Source of the DNA: an uncultured Candidatus Melainabacteria bacterium
GTDB lineage: Bacteria > Cyanobacteriota > Vampirovibrionia > Gastranaerophilales > Gastranaerophilaceae
Assembly (NCBI GenBank): GCA_934691935.1
Contig: CAKUTH010000010.1
Location: 29,831 to 93,830, forward strand
Direction of reading: 5' to 3'
DNA: 64,000 nucleotides
Below are positions 43,185 to 50,982 of this stretch, one piece after another (the stretch's first letter is position 1; the number at the start of each line of letters is the position of its first letter). A model generated the notes under the pieces. That model did no database searches, had not been told where the DNA came from, and saw only the letters and a list, made by a program, of their open reading frames with translations. The position numbers and the translations under genes were made by a program.

Positions 43185-43845
43185 CTCCTAAATCTTTTTC
43201 AACATACTCAAAGCCAGTCAATTCTTGAATAGCATCAGTCCACTGCTTAACAACAACATCGGGATTTTCATTATACGGAATTGGTTTCCCGATTTTTATA
43301 ACAATCCTACCAGAAAACGGAAGGTGTTTTGCATCTTGCGTTCCGACAATACCAATCGGCAAAACCGCGCATTTTGTAATTTTGGCAAGTTTTGCAAACC
43401 CATTGTTAACAGCCGTAATAGTTCCTGGAACTCCTCTCGTACCTTGTGGAAAAATTCCAAAAACCCATTTGCTTTTTTTGATTTCCATAACAGTTTTTAT
43501 AGTGGAAGGTCCAAGGCTATCTCGATTAACCGCAAATGTGCCCATCCAATCAATCCACCATCTCAAAAACGGAATATCAAACAATTCTTTTTTTGCCATA
43601 AAAGACACTCTCCTTGGCATTATTCCCGCAATCAGTGGCGGATCAAGTGTTGAAAGGTGGTTCGGACAAACAATGTATGCATTATCCTTGGGTATGTTTT
43701 CCAAACCTTCTATTTTTAACCTGTATATTAGACTTGCACGAATTCTGTAAAATATTGCGCAAATTATATATTGAAACAAGCCTCTCCAAAAATTAAATTC
43801 TGAGGCACTACGTCTTGTATAATTTTTATCTTTGTCCCAAATCAT
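43168..43845 (-). CDS. plsC: 1-acyl-glycerol-3-phosphate acyltransferase, PlsC family (first copy)
   Basis: A 225-aa enzyme with CPNHLSTLDPPLIAG (HxxxxD catalytic motif), FMAKKELFDIP and FPQGTRGVPG, closer to canonical PlsC than the copy that follows it. An N-terminal hydrophobic stretch lies near 25-42. The ATG has CAGGAGAAAT as Shine-Dalgarno. The tandem overlapping pair suggests a duplication with separate acyl preferences, which is inference. Confidence 0.88.
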   Translation of the reverse strand: MIWDKDKNYTRRSASEFNFWRGLFQYIICAIFYRIRASLIYRLKIEGLENIPKDNAYIVCPNHLSTLDPPLIAGIMPRRVSFMAKKELFDIPFLRWWIDWMGTFAVNRDSLGPSTIKTVMEIKKSKWVFGIFPQGTRGVPGTITAVNNGFAKLAKITKCAVLPIGIVGTQDAKHLPFSGRIVIKIGKPIPYNENPDVVVKQWTDAIQELTGFEYVEKDLGVENAK

Positions 43846-43937
43846 AATTTCTCCTGTGTATGATATTATTATATATTTAAAATTTGCACATTACAAGTTT
43901 TTTGTATATATTTAATAACATAGGAGAGAGCAATATT

Positions 43938-46202
43938 ATGAAAACATCTGCAAACAAACTTGAAAACGAACTATTTAAAAGTGTTTACGACAAAACCCCT
44001 GAATATATCAAAAATCTTGATTTAATGAATTTTTCTAACGAAGGGGAATTTATCTTTACATTAAAAAAAGAACATTTAAAACCTTATAATAAAACAACCA
44101 ATCCTCAAGGTTTAGGGTTGGAAGAATGGTTTGCAAACTACGCCAAAGAAGCAAAAGTTTCGACCGCTGGCATCAGAGGGCCTCAAAATATCTTGTACCC
44201 ACAAGATACCAGATTTCCAATCAACTTGGTCGGAATCGTTTTGGCAACTTTGGCAAAAGCACTTGTCGCCAAAGAAAAATATCCTAATAAACAGATTGTA
44301 AAAGTCGCTGGACGCGAAGTTAGGTATAATTCGGATTTGTTTTTAGATGCAATCGCTAGAATTCAAGCCTCACAAGGCATCAAGACACTTGTTCCGCAAG
44401 GCAGAAAAACAATACCAATTTGGCTTGCTTCATTTTTAGCGTTTAAACTAGATTTACTTGGCGGTGAATACATCACATCAAGCCACGGTATTTCTGTAAA
44501 AAACGCAACAAAAGACTTGAATTGTCAGGGCAGTCAATATCTTCCTGAAGAATCTATGGAATTTGTCAACAAAATTCAAGAAATTTTTGATATTACAAAC
44601 AAAGACGGCACTTATGAAATAAAAATTTCTGCAAAAGATAATCCGTTAATTGATGAAAAAGTTCTTTCAAAAGTCGATGACGGAGTTGATTTATATGTTG
44701 AATATTTAAAATCAGGTGTTGCTCAAGGCTTTAACCTTGATTTAATCAAGAAAACTCAAAACAAAATTGCAATCGAAAACGTTGGCGGTTCTGCTTATAG
44801 AACTTTGAGCCGTGTATTGAAAAAGCTCGAGATTTCGGATAAATTCATTTGGTTTAATACTGAAGAAGATCCGTTTTTCCATTCAATCGGGAAATACGAC
44901 CATACCCCTAAGGGTGAAAAAGCTTTTTATGACTACTCTGTAGATGCAACAGTTGTGGCTAAAAATTCTAATGGAGAAAAGTTTTTCCCTGTTATTGAAA
45001 CATTGCATTATCAAGATAAATTAGCCAATATGCCCGTAGGGACTTGCGTATTAATCACAGACCCTGACCATGACAGGCTAACAATTACACAAACTGAAAC
45101 CGTTGACAAAATTTCAGAACTCAAAAAAGCTGGAATTGACTACATTAAACTAAATGAAAACATGATTTTGACTGTTTTTACAGCAAATCAAGCATTTTTA
45201 ATGTTAATGGATTTTTGGGCAAATCAGTTAAAATTACAAGGCTTATGGGACAATCACCCTCGATTTATGATTAAGACAACAGCTTCTGCAATTTCTTGGG
45301 ATGAATGGGCTAAAACTCAAGGCGTCAAAGTCGTAAATGTACCTGTCGGCTTTAAAGAAATTGCCAACATAATGAAAAAAGTCGAATTAAAACTAAAAAA
45401 TAATCCTGACAAAAACGTTACAGTAGATGATGTTTTTGCAAACACAATTGATTTAGGCAAAAACCCACGTTTACTCTTTGCTGGTGAAGAATCTGGCGGA
45501 ATGATTATGGGTACAGAAGATTTGATTAAATCAAATTGTGGCAGATGCGCTGTTGCGATGCGCGAAAAAAGTGCAACCGAAGCAATAATTGTAGCTTCAG
45601 CCCTTATCTCAAAATTACAAACAGATAAGACTTCATTATCTGATTATCTTGCACAAATTTTTGATAAAAATAATATTATCGGACGCTTTGATACCCGCGT
45701 AGATATTGCTTATTACAACGAATCCGAACCTGACATAACAAAATTAAAAGAAGCAAAAATTGCAGGCGAAGAAAAACGTACAAAAAATGATTTGTTCTAC
45801 CTTTCTATGGCAATCGCAGTAAAAGAAGGCGTAATGACTCTTGATAATGTCAAAGCCGTTTTAAGTAATGCTTTTTCCAGCATAAATTTTGACAATCTTT
45901 TATCCATCAAGTTTGTAGGCGACGGAACATATTTAGAATTTGCAAACCAATATATTGAAATAAGACCTTCAGGCACTGATGCAAAAACAAAAGCGTACGG
46001 TGGCGGTTCCGACAAAGCTGTTATCGAAAATTACGCCGATATACTTGGCAATTATTCTGGCGAAAGAACTGAACTTCATAAGCAATTTATAAACAACGAA
46101 TTTTATGAATCTGCAAAAGACAAAGCTATGAACTATTATTTGGCATTTGTAGACAAAGATGCAAACAACGAAAAATTCGATATTCCAGAATATGAGTTTT
46201 AA
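43938..46202 (+). CDS. Divergent alpha-D-phosphohexomutase (phosphoglucomutase/phosphomannomutase superfamily)
   Basis: A 754-aa protein, longer than the usual 450-600. The four hallmark loops are recognisable but altered: the phosphoserine loop reads TSSHGIS where TASHNP is usual, the metal loop is DPDHDRLTI, the sugar-binding loop is GEESGGM, and the phosphate loop is RPSGTDAKTK. The superfamily interconverts hexose 1- and 6-phosphates. The specific sugar cannot be inferred. The ATG at 43938 follows AGGAGAG. A HAD hydrolase of the beta-phosphoglucomutase class lies two genes downstream. Confidence 0.85.
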   Translation: MKTSANKLENELFKSVYDKTPEYIKNLDLMNFSNEGEFIFTLKKEHLKPYNKTTNPQGLGLEEWFANYAKEAKVSTAGIRGPQNILYPQDTRFPINLVGIVLATLAKALVAKEKYPNKQIVKVAGREVRYNSDLFLDAIARIQASQGIKTLVPQGRKTIPIWLASFLAFKLDLLGGEYITSSHGISVKNATKDLNCQGSQYLPEESMEFVNKIQEIFDITNKDGTYEIKISAKDNPLIDEKVLSKVDDGVDLYVEYLKSGVAQGFNLDLIKKTQNKIAIENVGGSAYRTLSRVLKKLEISDKFIWFNTEEDPFFHSIGKYDHTPKGEKAFYDYSVDATVVAKNSNGEKFFPVIETLHYQDKLANMPVGTCVLITDPDHDRLTITQTETVDKISELKKAGIDYIKLNENMILTVFTANQAFLMLMDFWANQLKLQGLWDNHPRFMIKTTASAISWDEWAKTQGVKVVNVPVGFKEIANIMKKVELKLKNNPDKNVTVDDVFANTIDLGKNPRLLFAGEESGGMIMGTEDLIKSNCGRCAVAMREKSATEAIIVASALISKLQTDKTSLSDYLAQIFDKNNIIGRFDTRVDIAYYNESEPDITKLKEAKIAGEEKRTKNDLFYLSMAIAVKEGVMTLDNVKAVLSNAFSSINFDNLLSIKFVGDGTYLEFANQYIEIRPSGTDAKTKAYGGGSDKAVIENYADILGNYSGERTELHKQFINNEFYESAKDKAMNYYLAFVDKDANNEKFDIPEYEF

Positions 46203-46209
46203 AAGCACA

Positions 46210-46273
46210 AAAAAACAAAAACCCGCATCAAGGAGTTAAAAATGCGGGCTACTAAATCAGTAAAAGAGACATC
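46210..46273 (-). ncRNA. Candidate small RNA with CTCCTT loop
   Basis: No ORF. On the minus strand there is TTGACA (46302-46307), a 16-nt spacer, CATAAT (46280-46285), a predicted start near 46273, and at the end a 7-bp GC-rich hairpin CCCGCAT/ATGCGGG (46242-46248 with 46222-46228) followed by TTTTTGTTTTTTTG. The hairpin lies after the phosphohexomutase gene but its T-run is on the wrong strand to terminate that gene. The 13-nt loop contains CTCCTT, complementary to a Shine-Dalgarno sequence. Confidence 0.45.
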
Positions 46274-46300
46274 ACCAGCATTATGGAATATTTATATATT

Positions 46301-46329
46301 TTGTCAAATTTTTTGATTTGGTTTATAAT
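46301..46329 (+). promoter_or_regulatory. TPR gene promoter, leaderless layout
   Basis: TTGTCA (46301-46306), 17-nt spacer, TATAAT (46324-46329), 6 nt to the ATG at 46336. Its -35 overlaps the -35 of the minus-strand small-RNA promoter. Confidence 0.75.
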
Positions 46330-46335
46330 CTTTTT

Positions 46336-46920
46336 ATGAAGAAAATTTTATTTATTTTAATTTTGTTATTAATACCAAACTCAATTTGGGCAACTCCTGA
46401 TACACCTGATTATCAGGACATTTCAAACCAAGCAACAATTTTATACGCTGGTAATGACATCAAAAATTCTCTTGAATTATTTTTAAGCATACCTGAGGAC
46501 AAACGCACAACTCAAAATTGGCTTTTACTTGGGAATATTATGCAGGATCAGGGCAAAAACGATGAAGCTGTTTTTATGTACAAAAAAGCTATTCAGCTTG
46601 ACGAAAAATTTTACAAAGCCTATTACAATCTGGGCAACATTTACCTTAAAGACAGCAAGCCTAACATGGCAATTGAACAATACAAAAAAGTCATCAAGCT
46701 AAAACCTGAATATGCTTATGCCCACTACAATTTAGCTTGTGCTTATATAAAATTAGGAAAATATTCAAAAGCGAAATACGAACTTTTGACTGCAATAGAT
46801 TTAAAAAATACAGTTGCAGATTTCCACTACAACCTTGCACTTGTTTATAAAAAATTAAACAAAGAAAAAGATGCAAAAAGATACATTGAATACTACAACA
46901 AACTTATGGAAAACGAATAA
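46336..46920 (+). CDS. Secreted TPR protein
   Basis: A 194-aa protein with a Sec signal peptide (MKK, hydrophobic core, cleavage likely after IWA at residue 19). Four or so tetratricopeptide repeats fill the rest (for example NWLLLGNIMQDQGKNDEAV and AYYNLGNIYLKDSKPNMAI). TPRs mediate protein binding, probably in the periplasm or at the membrane. It is followed after 1 nt by the HAD gene. The start is fixed by the promoter and signal peptide. Confidence 0.85.
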   Translation: MKKILFILILLLIPNSIWATPDTPDYQDISNQATILYAGNDIKNSLELFLSIPEDKRTTQNWLLLGNIMQDQGKNDEAVFMYKKAIQLDEKFYKAYYNLGNIYLKDSKPNMAIEQYKKVIKLKPEYAYAHYNLACAYIKLGKYSKAKYELLTAIDLKNTVADFHYNLALVYKKLNKEKDAKRYIEYYNKLMENE

Positions 46921-46921
46921 T

Positions 46922-47620
46922 ATGGAAAAGAAATACAAAGGTATAATTTTTGATTTTAATGGAACATTATTTTTTGATTCAGAAAAGCACTTGGAAGCGT
47001 GGAGAGAATTCTCCAAACGCGTAAGGAAAGAAGCGTTTACTGATGATGAAATGCGCGAATACATGTTCGGCAGAACTAACGAAGATATTCTAGCGTACTT
47101 GATAGGCAAAAAACCTGATCCGCAAATGGTTAAAACACTTGGCGAAGAAAAAGAAGCCGTTTATAGAGAAATGTGCAAAAAAGACCACGAAAACACCGTA
47201 CTCGCTCCAGGTGCAATAGAATTTTTAGACTTTCTAAAAGAAAACGAAATTCCTATGACAATCGCAACTATGTCCGAAAAAGCCAATGTAGACTTTTACA
47301 TCGAAGAATTTGGCTTGGGCAAATGGTTTGATATTGATAAAATTGTATATGCTGACGGCACAATCCCAGGTAAACCTGCGCCAGATATTTACATCAAAGC
47401 TAGCAAAAAGTTAGGACTTGACCCATCCGATTGTATTGTTGTTGAAGATGCTATCTCTGGTATTGAATCCGCAAGAAGCGCAGGTATCGGTAAAATTATC
47501 GCAATCGTCTCAATGGAAAGTGAAAATTTATACAAAAAAATCCCTGCCGTTTCTGAAATAATTAAAAATTTCGACGAAATTGACAGAAATATTTTTGAAA
47601 AAATAACAATTTCAGCATAA
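46922..47620 (+). CDS. HAD superfamily hydrolase, beta-phosphoglucomutase/phosphatase-like, with Asn in motif I
   Basis: A 232-aa HAD IA protein with a helical cap (about 18-85). Motif I reads FDFNGTLF, where most phosphatases and mutases have DxDGT; the Asp that acts as general acid/base is Asn here, while the nucleophile D is kept. Motif II is IATMSEK, motif III K (PGKPAPD), and motif IV VVEDAISGIESARSAG. Activity could be altered, although DFNGT occurs in some HAD subgroups. It is transcribed with the TPR gene. Confidence 0.85.
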   Translation: MEKKYKGIIFDFNGTLFFDSEKHLEAWREFSKRVRKEAFTDDEMREYMFGRTNEDILAYLIGKKPDPQMVKTLGEEKEAVYREMCKKDHENTVLAPGAIEFLDFLKENEIPMTIATMSEKANVDFYIEEFGLGKWFDIDKIVYADGTIPGKPAPDIYIKASKKLGLDPSDCIVVEDAISGIESARSAGIGKIIAIVSMESENLYKKIPAVSEIIKNFDEIDRNIFEKITISA

Positions 47621-47640
47621 AAAACTTTAAATTTTAGACA

Positions 47641-47668
47641 AAAAAAAGCCCCTTTTAAGGGGCAAAAA
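47641..47668 (-). terminator. Terminator-like hairpin facing the minus strand
   Basis: GCCCCTT/AAGGGGC (47648-47654 with 47657-47663) followed on the minus strand by eight T. On the plus strand it is followed by A-rich DNA, so it fits the end of a minus-strand transcript better than the end of the HAD gene, although no minus-strand gene lies upstream in 47669-47887. That stretch holds only AT-rich DNA and the promoter of the 47888 gene. Confidence 0.6.
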
Positions 47669-47825
47669 ATTTGTTTTAGGAAGGAATAGGAATTTAAAAA
47701 TCTCTCTCTTAATATCTCGTCTTATTTAATGTTTGCATATATATAAAGTATATACTATTTATTAAATTTCAGTTCGTGTTTGATTTGTTACATAAGTTAA
47801 CAATGCATTAATAAAAATTAAATAC

Positions 47826-47854
47826 TTGATTTTTGTATATACTTATTTTATAAT
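47826..47854 (+). promoter_or_regulatory. Promoter of the 60-aa tag protein
   Basis: TTGATT (47826-47831), 17-nt spacer, perfect TATAAT (47849-47854); leader of about 27 nt with TAGGAG. Confidence 0.75.
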
Positions 47855-47887
47855 AAATGAGCTACACATGATGGATAGGAGTTAAGG

Positions 47888-48070
47888 ATGTTAGTTTCCT
47901 CAATTGCGCATTTTAACGCGTACAAAGCTATTGCACCAGTGCAAATACAAAAATCTGCAAATTCTTTTAATGGTATTCAATCAAACGCCAACAATCAACC
48001 ACAACAAAGTGGATTGTTTTTATTGAAAAGTATTAAATCAGTAGCTCAAAAACTCAATGTTTTTGCTTAA
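47888..48070 (+). CDS. 60-aa protein carrying the SFNG tag
   Basis: The protein consists of a Ser/Asn/Gln-rich stretch with SFNG at 26-29 and a short amphipathic helix (LFLLKSIKSVAQKLNVFA). Its start resembles the N-termini of the tagged enzymes at 7222, 20777, 29033 and 30464, but no enzyme domain follows. A consensus promoter and the Shine-Dalgarno TAGGAG 7 nt before the ATG support real expression. Its stop overlaps the convergent MFS gene by 4 nt. Confidence 0.7.
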   Translation: MLVSSIAHFNAYKAIAPVQIQKSANSFNGIQSNANNQPQQSGLFLLKSIKSVAQKLNVFA

Positions 48071-49233
48071 TCTTTAAATAATTCTTTTATTAATACTGAA
48101 CATAGGGCTGGTATAAACGCAACTACGACAAGTACGTTTATTATACCAAATTTTTCAGCAACAAATCCTAACGCTGACATTATTATTGCAACGACACCCC
48201 ATGAAAAGCCGTTTATAAAGCCTGCGATTATACTTTTGTACTCAGGCAAAACTTTTTGCGCCATAAGCATGGTAACAGGCGTTGCTAGCATGGTTATAAA
48301 TCCCATAAACACAAAGACTACCAATGATAATATTGGGAATTTTGGACACATCATTAGAAACAAAAGCATTATTGGCAAAGTTGAAATCATGGAAATATAG
48401 AACACATTCTTTGCTCCCATTCTTTTTTCAACATAGCTGCTAACAAGTGAACCCAAACCACCTGCAAATATAAATAGAAACAGCGCAATCCCAATATAAA
48501 ACGGTCTATGCCCCATGTCTTTCCACAAAAAAGGCAACAAGATGAAACAAGAAGATTGTACGACTGTTTTTAACATTGCGATTATATTCAAAATATTTAA
48601 TTTTCTATTAGATAAAATTTCTTTAAACGCTTTTTTGAAATGTATTTTAGGTTTGCCATCATTGAGCACAGAAATCTTCGGCACTATTTTAAACATATAA
48701 AATGCCCAAAATATTCCTAGGACACTCATTATCGACATCTTGTTCAAGCCTACGAACTGAGTTATTGCAGACGAAACGATTGGACCTGTAGAATACCCAA
48801 GCGTACCCATAGCAAGGAAAATTGCCATCGCTTTTGTTTCATCTAAACCTTTAGAAATTCTTGACGTCAATCCAAGAGCTTGCGGGTGAAAAAGGCTTGA
48901 GCCGACGCACCCAATGCAAATAAATAAAATTAGCAGATATACATTTCCTGCCTGCGCTGAAAGCGGTATAAAAATCGAGGACAAAATCAATCCCCAAAAT
49001 ATAAAAGAACGTTTTTCAATATTATCGGCGAAAAAGCCAAAAAGAGGTTGCATTAATGATGAAAACACGTGAGATACGGTCAGCACAACTGTTGCAATAG
49101 CCATAGAAATACCGATTTTAGCAGCAATGAAAGGCATAATCGGATTTAGCACTCCAGTGTATACGTCATTCACAAAATGCGCACCTGAAAGCCAAGTTAA
49201 AGCTCGTTTATTTTGAGGTAAATTATTTTTCAT
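48067..49233 (-). CDS. MFS transporter, fosmidomycin-resistance (Fsr) type
   Basis: A 388-aa transporter with 12 predicted transmembrane helices. The string LSGAHFVNDVYTGVLNPIMPF at the start and GSSLFHPQALGLTSRIS near residue 115 are typical of the Fsr group. Members export drugs or metabolites; the substrate is unknown. No clear Shine-Dalgarno is present; TAATCT ends 5 nt before the ATG. Confidence 0.88.
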   Translation of the reverse strand: MKNNLPQNKRALTWLSGAHFVNDVYTGVLNPIMPFIAAKIGISMAIATVVLTVSHVFSSLMQPLFGFFADNIEKRSFIFWGLILSSIFIPLSAQAGNVYLLILFICIGCVGSSLFHPQALGLTSRISKGLDETKAMAIFLAMGTLGYSTGPIVSSAITQFVGLNKMSIMSVLGIFWAFYMFKIVPKISVLNDGKPKIHFKKAFKEILSNRKLNILNIIAMLKTVVQSSCFILLPFLWKDMGHRPFYIGIALFLFIFAGGLGSLVSSYVEKRMGAKNVFYISMISTLPIMLLFLMMCPKFPILSLVVFVFMGFITMLATPVTMLMAQKVLPEYKSIIAGFINGFSWGVVAIIMSALGFVAEKFGIINVLVVVAFIPALCSVLIKELFKD

Positions 49234-49265
49234 AGTAAAGATTAAACGCCAAAAAAACTAGAAAA

Positions 49266-50048
49266 TCAAATTTTAAAACGCAATATAAAACGCATAGTTG
49301 TGACACCAATCGCAAACATAACCACCGACACGATTTGAGCAATAGGAATGCCCGAGATATTCAAAACGCTGTCAATTCTAAAATATTCAACAACAAACCT
49401 TACTATTGAATATAAAATCAAATAAGAACAAGTTATAACACCTGCTGGCACACGTTTTTTGAACATAAAAAGCAATATTAAAAACATGCAAAAATCTAAA
49501 ATACTTTCATATAAAAAAGTCGGATGAAAATAGTCGTAATTTACCAGTTCAACAGGTCTATGAGAAATTGGAATATATAATTTCCACGGCAAGTCTGTCG
49601 GATACCCAAACGCCTCTGAATTAAAGAAATTTCCCCATCTACCAATACTTTGAGCTAACGCTGACCCGCACAAAAAAACATCTGTCAATTTGAAAAACTT
49701 CATTTTATAAATTTTCGAAAACACAAAAAGCGCTATAATACCAAAAATTATCATCCCATGAATAGATAAACCGCCTTGACGGATATACAAAATTTCCATA
49801 GGATGGTCAAAATAATATTGATAATTTACGGCACAATAATAAAGTCTTGCCCCCAAAATGCCTATAAAAATTATCATTGGCATAAAATCAATAATATATG
49901 ATGTTTTATCATAGAATTTTTTATACAAAAAATCTGCCAGATAAACGCCAACGAAAATTGCAAAAGCAAGGATTACGCCATAATAATAGATAGGAAAACC
50001 GAATATTGAAAAAGCTATTTCCCCTGGAGATTGAAAACTACTTAACAT
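49266..50048 (-). CDS. lgt: Prolipoprotein diacylglyceryl transferase
   Basis: A 260-aa membrane enzyme with seven transmembrane helices that attaches diacylglycerol to the lipobox Cys of prolipoproteins. Diagnostic strings are YYGVILAFAIFVGV, RQGGLSIHGMI and the signature SIGRWGNFFNSEAFG. The start overlaps the upstream lipoprotein gene by 11 nt, pairing the modifying enzyme with one of its likely substrates. Confidence 0.95.
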   Translation of the reverse strand: MLSSFQSPGEIAFSIFGFPIYYYGVILAFAIFVGVYLADFLYKKFYDKTSYIIDFMPMIIFIGILGARLYYCAVNYQYYFDHPMEILYIRQGGLSIHGMIIFGIIALFVFSKIYKMKFFKLTDVFLCGSALAQSIGRWGNFFNSEAFGYPTDLPWKLYIPISHRPVELVNYDYFHPTFLYESILDFCMFLILLFMFKKRVPAGVITCSYLILYSIVRFVVEYFRIDSVLNISGIPIAQIVSVVMFAIGVTTMRFILRFKI

Positions 50049-50622
50049 CTTTTTCTGACATTTCTTCCAACTCTTTTATATTAGCCTCAATTTCAGCTCT
50101 ATCATCAGCTGTTGGAACTTTTTCCAAATATAAATTATAATCATCAATTGCGCTTTTCAATAAATTTGCAAGCACAGATTTTGCATTGTCATCAAGTTTT
50201 TTATCAACTTTAGAAGTTTCTTCGTCATCTGAATTTTCTTGTGCTTTTTCAAGCGAACCGTCTGCATTAACAACTACTTCACCTGACACAATATCTTTTG
50301 CCAAATTTTCTTTACAAACAGCTCGAGAGTAATAGCTATCAGCGAAATCTGGATTAAGTTTGATTGCATCATCATAAGTTTTTACAGCATTTGCGTAATC
50401 CTCAGCTTTTGTATACGCCACCGCAAGATTATACTGAGTTTCAAAAATACTTCCGTCTAAATCAACACTTGATTTTAAACGTTCAATAGCTGAAATATAA
50501 TCACCCTTATCCATAAACGCTTTTGCTTTATTGTTTAGCTCTTGTACTGCAAAGTTATTAATGCACGCTGTTGAAATTACGGAAATGAATAATATACTAG
50601 CTAGTAAAAATGCTTTTTTCAT
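50038..50622 (-). CDS. TPR lipoprotein
   Basis: A 194-aa protein with a lipoprotein signal peptide (VISTAC, modified Cys at 20). Two clear TPRs follow (about 30-62 and 63-96), then an acidic linker (DDEETSKVDKK) and a helical C-terminus with another partial TPR. It should be anchored at the outer face of the cytoplasmic membrane or in the outer membrane. Shine-Dalgarno is GAGGT, 10-11 nt before the ATG. It is coupled to lgt. Confidence 0.85.
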   Translation of the reverse strand: MKKAFLLASILFISVISTACINNFAVQELNNKAKAFMDKGDYISAIERLKSSVDLDGSIFETQYNLAVAYTKAEDYANAVKTYDDAIKLNPDFADSYYSRAVCKENLAKDIVSGEVVVNADGSLEKAQENSDDEETSKVDKKLDDNAKSVLANLLKSAIDDYNLYLEKVPTADDRAEIEANIKELEEMSEKDVK

Positions 50623-50721
50623 GATATAATCAACCTCATAATATAAACGTAACTTTTATTATAGAATAAGTAAAATTATTTGGCAAATTTTATAAAAAAA
50701 AGTTACAAAGTGAGGTTAATT

Positions 50722-50982
50722 ATGGCAGATGACAAAGTCGTTCAATTAGGAGATGTAAGAAAAGAGCATGAACACGAAAAACGCGACAACAAAGACGAAC
50801 TCGTTTATTGCAGTTTTTGTGGCAGACCAAATACTCAGGTAATTAAAATGATACAAGGTCCAGGGGTAAATATTTGCTCTGAATGCGTAATGATTGCTGT
50901 TCAATATTTAATACTGAATGACAGAATGCCTTCTGCGGAAGCTCAGGCTATCTTGGATGCATTTTGGGGGAAAGCCAGATAA
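50722..50982 (+). CDS. Stand-alone ClpX-type zinc-finger protein
   Basis: An 86-aa protein whose centre is a C4 zinc finger of the ClpX N-domain type: YCSFCGRP, then GVNICSECV (two CxxC pairs about 25 residues apart). The AAA+ part of ClpX is missing. In ClpX this domain dimerises and binds substrates and adaptors, so the protein could be an adaptor or decoy for a Clp protease (inference). The ATG at 50722 follows GTGAGGT. It heads a nine-gene operon that also encodes a Clp_N-only protein. Confidence 0.82.
   Translation: MADDKVVQLGDVRKEHEHEKRDNKDELVYCSFCGRPNTQVIKMIQGPGVNICSECVMIAVQYLILNDRMPSAEAQAILDAFWGKAR

Noticed and set aside
46218..46250. Hairpin after the phosphohexomutase gene as its terminator
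   Set aside because: On the plus strand it is followed by CTACTAAATC, not by T; the T-run is on the minus strand.
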